Part shown: positions 32,996 to 37,397 of the stretch, piece after piece | Layout of the letters: every line of letters begins with the position of its first letter | Position numbering within the stretch: the first letter of the stretch is position 1 | The notes under the pieces: generated by a model | What the model was told of the DNA's origin: nothing | Seen by the model: only the letters and a program-made list of their open reading frames with translations | Databases searched by the model: none | Assembly (NCBI GenBank): GCA_903869075.1 | Contig: CAIPXZ010000554.1 | Location: 1 to 37,397, forward strand | Source: an uncultured Myxococcales bacterium | GTDB lineage: Bacteria; Myxococcota_A; UBA9042 | Length of the DNA: 37,397 nucleotides | Reading direction: 5' to 3' | Position numbers and translations under genes: made by a program

Positions 32996-33930
32996 TGGCC
33001 AACTTGACCAAGGGCCAAAAAGTCCGGCTCGGCGTGTTCGTCAGCGTCGGCGTAACGCTGGTTGTCGGCGCGTCGTTGCTGCTTGCCGGCCGCGCGTTGA
33101 CCGAAAAGCGCGACACGTACTACATCCGCTTTTCCAGCAAAGCTGCGTCTTTTTCCGGGCTTTCCATCGGCTCGGACGTCACCTACAGCGGCATCAAGAT
33201 CGGCCGGGTCGAGGAGCTCGGCGTCGCGCCGCACGACGTCTCGACAATCGCCGTGACAATCAGCGTCACGCACGACACGCCGATCGCCACCGACTCCAAG
33301 GCCAGCTTGGGCTCGCAGGGCATCACCGGCATGAAATTCGTCGACATCTCGCGCGGTTCCGCCAAGACAAAGCTCCGCAAACCGGGCGAGTTCATCCCGC
33401 CGGGCGAGTCGCTGCTGGACTCGCTGTCGGCGCGCGCGGAGTCGATTGGCGAAAAGCTCGACGACCTGCTCGTGCACATGCAGGCGATGACGGGCGCCAA
33501 GGCGCAGGCGAGCGTCCAGCAAATCCTCGACCAGAGCGCCGGGCTGCTGACAGACAACCGCGCGAACGTCACGGCGATCATCGCCAACGCCCGCAAGACC
33601 ACGGAAGAACTGGCTTTGCTGTCGCACAACTCCGCGCTCGTCGTCGCCCATGCCGATGAGCTCGTGCTGAGCCTGAAGGCGACGGCGGACGACTTGCACA
33701 AGTCGGTCGGGCCGCACAGCGAGGTCTTCGCGGCGGTGACCAAGGTCGAGCGCCTGGCCGACACCCTGAACCTGCTGGTGACGCGCAGCCAGGCGGACGT
33801 GGACGTGACGCTGCGGCACCTGCGCGATGCGTCGGCGGACCTGAGCGACTTCAGCCAGGCCGTCAAGGAAAACCCGACGTTGCTGATGTTCAGCGGCGAC
33901 AAGCAAAGCGATCGGCGGATCGGCAAATGA
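32995..33930 (+). CDS. mlaD: MlaD/MCE-domain protein with a long helical C-terminal region
   Basis: 311 residues from a GTG preceded by a near-perfect AAAGGAGGTG (32981-32990). One N-terminal membrane span (about 11-31) anchors it in the inner membrane. A single MCE domain (about 38-115) shows FSGLSIGSDVTYSGIKIGRVEEL and GSQGITGMKFVDI. Residues 140-300 are predicted by eye to be long helices with heptad-like spacing, much longer than the tail of E. coli MlaD. MCE proteins form hexameric rings with a lipid channel, and the helical tail could extend that channel across the periplasm. No mlaC chaperone gene is present. The next gene follows in the same operon. Confidence 0.93.
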   Translation: MANLTKGQKVRLGVFVSVGVTLVVGASLLLAGRALTEKRDTYYIRFSSKAASFSGLSIGSDVTYSGIKIGRVEELGVAPHDVSTIAVTISVTHDTPIATDSKASLGSQGITGMKFVDISRGSAKTKLRKPGEFIPPGESLLDSLSARAESIGEKLDDLLVHMQAMTGAKAQASVQQILDQSAGLLTDNRANVTAIIANARKTTEELALLSHNSALVVAHADELVLSLKATADDLHKSVGPHSEVFAAVTKVERLADTLNLLVTRSQADVDVTLRHLRDASADLSDFSQAVKENPTLLMFSGDKQSDRRIGK

Positions 33931-33944
33931 GGAGGACCGCCACG

Positions 33945-36161
33945 ATGACGCACGTGCGACGCTTTGGCCTGCTGGCAACGCTGCTGCTTGCAGGCTGTTT
34001 TGGCGCGACTACCGCAGAACAGCGCTATTTCACAATGAACCTGCCGAACCCGCCGCCACCGCCGCCGACCCGCAAGGGCCCGGAGCTGTTGCTGCACGAG
34101 GTGGACGTGTCGCCGGTCTACAACCGGCCGCAAATCGTCTACCGCTTTTCGCCACAGGAGCTGCAATTTTTCCGCCAGAACAACTGGGCAGACCGGCCGT
34201 CGCGGATGATCGGCCAGCTGATCGGCCAGGCGTTCGCGGCGTCGGGGACGTTTCGCAGCGTGGTCGAGCGGATGGGCGAAAAGCCACCCAACTTCGTGCT
34301 GGACAGCAGCGTCCAGGCGATCGAGGAGCTGGAAGGCGGCACGCAGTGGTTCGCGCATCTGGCGATGAGCTTTCGCCTGACGCGGCTGGAGGACAACCGC
34401 ACGGTCTGGCAGTACAACTTTGACGAGCGGCGACCGCTGACCGAGCAGAACGTGGCGCTGGTGGTCCGGGCGATGTCCGAGATCCTGCAGGAGCAGCTGA
34501 AGATCGCGCTGGCGCAGGTGGACGCCGTCGTGGCCGGCAAGCCGATACCGCAGCAGCCCACGCAGCTGGAGGACGTGACGCCGACGGTGGGTGCGACCGG
34601 ACCGCCGCAACCGGCGGAATTTGACGGCACCAACGGGCTGGGCGTGAACTGGCGGCACACGGCGCAGTACCAGTCGGACACGACGCCGGTGCTGGCTGGT
34701 CAGGGCGCGATCTTCCTGCCGGCGCTGAGTCTAAAGCCGGATCGCGAACCGCCGGTGTCGGTGCTGGCCGACGGCAAGGAGGTCGCGAGCGGCACGATGG
34801 GACGGCGGATCGCGCTGGCGCCGGGCAATTATCAGGTGGAGTTCGGCTCCGGCCCGGCGTCGCAGCACATCGTGCGGGAAGTGACCGTGGTGGAAGGGGA
34901 AACGACGGTGCTGACGCCGGATTGGTCGACGCTGGACGTCTCGGTGGTCAACATCAACTTCATCCCGTTCCTCGGCACGTACGAGGTCATCCGCATGGAC
35001 AGCCGCGAATACATGGGCGTCGGCTACGGCGTCAACGAGGAGCTGGGGCAGGAAACGCAGGTCTGGGTGCTACCGCCGAGCCTGTACAAGGTGATTCAGT
35101 CGGGGTCTACGTACCGGGCCCGGACGAATTTCTCAACGGTACGCCTGGTCGCCGGCATGGCGGTCCCGTTCACGCTCGTGCAAGATGAAGTCACCCGCGA
35201 CTTCCTCGGCGCTGGCGTCGCGGAGCCCGACACCGGCAAAAACATCGCCAGCCACTGGAGCGTTTTGTCGTCCCTCGGCGGCAGCGTCCAACTCACAAGC
35301 CGCACGGAGGGCTTCTCCAGCGCCCCGTCCGGCAGCAGCCTCAGCATCGACTTGTTCACCGATAACCGCGTGCAATTCAAGTCCGATCCGCACCTGTGGA
35401 TCACCCGTCTGGAAGTTGAAGAAGGCCAGACACTGACGCCGATCATCGGCGCCGACAACAAACCCGGCTCGCTGTTTGATGGCCGCTTGCAGTCCAGCAA
35501 GGACCGGGTCTACCTGAATTCCGTGTACATTTACCAATACTTGCCATGGATCGGCCCCTACGTGCGGGTCGGCGGCGAGACGAGCTTGTTCAACCACTAC
35601 AACTACTTCACCAAGCCCACGACCGTCGTTGTCCAGGACCCGGACGGCAACACGCTGGCGACGCGCACCGGCAGCGACGGCCTGGGCGAGACGCAGGTCA
35701 TGCTCGCCGGCTCGCTCGCGCCGATCCAGCTGAAGCAAGGCGCCGGCGCCAATCTCCGTGTGCTGCATAGCATTTTCGCCGATCTCGATCTCCGCAGCGG
35801 CCTCGGCTCGCGCCAGTACATCGCCAATGGTCAGCTTGTGCCGGTGGACGACCCGAACACGACGTCTTTTGAGCTGCGCCAAGTCCGCAGCACCGTGCTG
35901 ACCGGCGTGGAGGTCTCGGCGCTGGGCCAGGTGCGCGTGTCGCGCTACCTGCAGGCGTCCACCGAATTCGACATGCTCCTGCCGTTTGAGGGCCTGACGG
36001 CAACGCAGCTGACGTGGCGCAACACGATCGCCCTGCGGCTGAGCAGCTTCGCCTCGGTGACGTACACGCTGAACATCGTGCGCCAGCCCAACGTCAACCC
36101 GGTCGACCCGTACGCGTGGGAACAAGGCGTGCAGCTGCGGTTTTTCTACTCGCCGCTGTGA
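33945..36161 (+). CDS. MCE-associated ABC_trans_aux (PqiC-like) lipoprotein fused to PEGA-like modules and an outer-membrane beta-barrel
   Basis: 738 residues. The ATG at 33945 is preferred: GAGGAGG (33930-33936) stands 8 bases before it and MTHVRRFGLLATLLLAGC follows (Cys18). An ATG at 33927 overlaps the mlaD stop but has no site of its own. Residues 25-190 match the ABC transport auxiliary family (YFTMNLP, LLLHEVDVSPVYNRPQIVYRF, then RMIGQLIGQAFAASGTFRSV), normally about 200 residues and complete by itself. About 250-430 has PEGA-like beta modules (VSVLADGKEVASGTM...LAPGNYQVEF). Residues 438-738 look like a 12- to 14-strand barrel (GPYVRVGGETSLFNHYN, LASVSYTL-like strands such as SSFASVTYTLNIVRQP, ending VQLRFFYSPL). 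The fusion would tie the inner-membrane lipid transporter directly to the outer membrane. Confidence 0.88.
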   Translation: MTHVRRFGLLATLLLAGCFGATTAEQRYFTMNLPNPPPPPPTRKGPELLLHEVDVSPVYNRPQIVYRFSPQELQFFRQNNWADRPSRMIGQLIGQAFAASGTFRSVVERMGEKPPNFVLDSSVQAIEELEGGTQWFAHLAMSFRLTRLEDNRTVWQYNFDERRPLTEQNVALVVRAMSEILQEQLKIALAQVDAVVAGKPIPQQPTQLEDVTPTVGATGPPQPAEFDGTNGLGVNWRHTAQYQSDTTPVLAGQGAIFLPALSLKPDREPPVSVLADGKEVASGTMGRRIALAPGNYQVEFGSGPASQHIVREVTVVEGETTVLTPDWSTLDVSVVNINFIPFLGTYEVIRMDSREYMGVGYGVNEELGQETQVWVLPPSLYKVIQSGSTYRARTNFSTVRLVAGMAVPFTLVQDEVTRDFLGAGVAEPDTGKNIASHWSVLSSLGGSVQLTSRTEGFSSAPSGSSLSIDLFTDNRVQFKSDPHLWITRLEVEEGQTLTPIIGADNKPGSLFDGRLQSSKDRVYLNSVYIYQYLPWIGPYVRVGGETSLFNHYNYFTKPTTVVVQDPDGNTLATRTGSDGLGETQVMLAGSLAPIQLKQGAGANLRVLHSIFADLDLRSGLGSRQYIANGQLVPVDDPNTTSFELRQVRSTVLTGVEVSALGQVRVSRYLQASTEFDMLLPFEGLTATQLTWRNTIALRLSSFASVTYTLNIVRQPNVNPVDPYAWEQGVQLRFFYSPL

Positions 36162-36176
36162 CGGCACCGCGCGCGG

Positions 36177-37397
36177 CTACGGCGGCGCGCCGTTCAGGAT
36201 CCACGTCCGCACCAGCTGCACAAGCGTCGCCGTCATCGCCGCCGGGTTGTCCAGCGGCATCCGCCCGCCCCACGCCAGCGGCAGCGTCACGTCGATGGCC
36301 ATGAGCACCGCGCTGTTGTTCGGCGTCCCCGGATCGATGAACTTCGTGTACGTCGCGTCGCCGCTCGGCTGGTTGTAGATCGCCGCGTAGGCCAGCTGAT
36401 TGCCATGGCATTTCACACACATCGGCGCGATGATCTGGCCGCTGATGTCTGCATACCGCGGGTTGCTGCACGGCACAGTCGCTGTGTGCGTGCACGCGCC
36501 GGTCGCGGGCGCGCAGGTGTCGGCGGTGCAGTTCAGGCCGTCGTCGCAGCTCACTTGGCCGCCCGCGATGCACGCGCCGGCTTGGCACGTCTCGCCACTT
36601 GTGCAGGCGTTGCCGTCGTTGCAGGCGGTGCCGGTGCTGACCGGCGGGTGGCTGCACAAGCTGGCGCTGCAGATGTCCGCGGTGCAGCTGTTGCCGTCGT
36701 CGGCGCAGGCGATGCCGTCGGCTGGCGGGTGGCTGCACATGCCGCCGTCGCACAGGTCGAGCGTGCACGGGTTGCCGTCGTCGGCGCAGGTGCCGGTCGT
36801 GGCGAGGAAGCTGCAGCCAGCCGTCGGGTCGCAGCTGTCGCTCGTGCATGCGTTGCCGTCGTCGCAGACCGTCGCCGCGCCGGGCAGGCAAGCGCCGCCG
36901 CCGCAGCTGTCGCCAAACGTGCAAGGGTTGCCGTCGTCACAGGGTGCGCCATCGGGACACGCCGGACCGGTGTCGGCGGCGACGCCGGCGTCGGCAGCTT
37001 CGCCCGTGTCGGGCGCCGGTCCGCTGTCGGCGGTCGCATCGGTCCCCGCTGGCGGCACGTCGGGCCCATCGTCGGCAACGGCGTCGGTGCCGCTCGCCAC
37101 GTCCGCAGCTGCGGCATCGGTTCCCGCCGGCGGCGCGTCTGGCACGTCGGCGCCCGCGGCGTCCGTACCCGTGGCGGCATCGTCCAGCGCGGCGTCGGTC
37201 CCGGCGGCGACGTCGGTGCCAGGAGCCGTGTCGGCCACCGCCGCGTCGCTGCCAGCGGCGTCGGCGACGTCCGGCGTGGCCACGTCGGCGGCGGCATCTG
37301 GCGCGGCGGTGTCGGGCGCCGCCGCATCGGGAACAGCTGCGTCGGGAGCTGCGGCATCGGGAACAGCGGCGTCGGGAGCTGCGGCATCGGGAACAGC
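36177..37397 (-). CDS. Cys-repeat secreted protein with a c-type heme motif (N-terminus beyond the window)
   Basis: The frame stays open to the right edge, so about 406 residues are visible and the start and signal peptide are missing; a GTG at 37283 is not needed as a start. The visible N-terminal part is a long Pro/Asp/Ala/Thr linker (about 140 residues). Next come Cys units of the CDDGNPCT...C type (about five), related to array 1 of the giant lipoprotein. The C-terminal domain is ISGQIIAPMCVKCHGN (heme motif), with GGRMPLDNPAAM and a closing LVRTWILNGAPP, like the domain of the 29994-30959 product. It is probably a surface lipoprotein. It is convergent with the MCE operon, 15 bases from its last stop. 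Confidence 0.85.
   Translation of the reverse strand, partial: AVPDAAAPDAAVPDAAAPDAAVPDAAAPDTAAPDAAADVATPDVADAAGSDAAVADTAPGTDVAAGTDAALDDAATGTDAAGADVPDAPPAGTDAAAADVASGTDAVADDGPDVPPAGTDATADSGPAPDTGEAADAGVAADTGPACPDGAPCDDGNPCTFGDSCGGGACLPGAATVCDDGNACTSDSCDPTAGCSFLATTGTCADDGNPCTLDLCDGGMCSHPPADGIACADDGNSCTADICSASLCSHPPVSTGTACNDGNACTSGETCQAGACIAGGQVSCDDGLNCTADTCAPATGACTHTATVPCSNPRYADISGQIIAPMCVKCHGNQLAYAAIYNQPSGDATYTKFIDPGTPNNSAVLMAIDVTLPLAWGGRMPLDNPAAMTATLVQLVRTWILNGAPP
37311..37397 (-). repeat. In-frame 30-base tandem repeat in the low-complexity linker
   Basis: The unit starting GTCGGGAGCTGCGGCATCGG at 37341 is repeated exactly at 37371, and a degenerate copy lies at 37311. Each unit encodes ten residues (APDAAVPDAA-like). 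The tract runs out of the window, so the copy number is unknown. Because the unit is a multiple of three, gain or loss changes linker length without breaking the frame. Confidence 0.8.

Overview
The window reads as chromosomal DNA of a high-GC, Gram-negative bacterium, most likely an (uncultured) member of the Myxococcota. Pointers: a DUF2330 protein with a MYXO-CTERM-like tail, many lipoproteins whose lipobox is followed by Asp/Ala/Thr/Ser-rich linkers, large secreted Cys-repeat proteins, outer-membrane beta-barrels, two textbook sigma-54 promoters and an ole olefin cluster. The assignment is inferred from gene content, not from a marker gene. No tRNA, rRNA, IS element, phage gene or CRISPR array was seen. 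Genes are densely packed, and no gap between genes exceeds 300 bases.

Layout. 1-4.7 kb: the tail of an unknown gene, a GDPD-like lipoprotein, PEP synthase behind a perfect sigma-54 promoter, a small membrane protein (module A) and a small hypothetical gene. 4.7-9.6 kb: a di-heme-motif DUF1549/DUF1588-type lipoprotein followed by a Tat-exported DUF1501 protein, then a convergent radical SAM gene. 9.8-13.2 kb: an overlapping three-gene envelope operon led by the DUF2330 protein. 13.2-14.6 kb: module B, a paralogue of module A that also has the leader, operator-like element and terminator, then an HSDL2-like short-chain dehydrogenase. 14.65-18.45 kb: a 1263-residue Cys-rich repeat lipoprotein. 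18.7-23.6 kb: a molybdopterin oxidoreductase overlapping a GH38 alpha-mannosidase lipoprotein.

23.5-28.1 kb, minus strand: a complete oleA-oleB-oleC-oleD operon. OleA condenses two acyl-CoAs head to head, OleD reduces the beta-keto acid, OleC forms a beta-lactone and OleB decarboxylates it to a long-chain cis-olefin. 28.2-29.0 kb: a lipoprotein with its own perfect sigma-54 promoter. 29.25-30.96 kb: a methyltransferase-like protein and a mono-heme-motif lipoprotein. 30.98-36.16 kb: an MCE-type lipid transporter operon (STAS-MlaE permease, MlaF ATPase, MlaD/MCE protein). Its last gene fuses an ABC_trans_aux (PqiC-like) lipoprotein to PEGA-like modules and a C-terminal outer-membrane beta-barrel. 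36.18 kb to the end: a truncated minus-strand gene for another Cys-repeat protein with a heme motif.

The two most unusual items are the auxiliary-lipoprotein/beta-barrel fusion in the MCE operon, and the duplicated small-membrane-protein module, in which 56 bases of untranslated leader are identical although the proteins have diverged.
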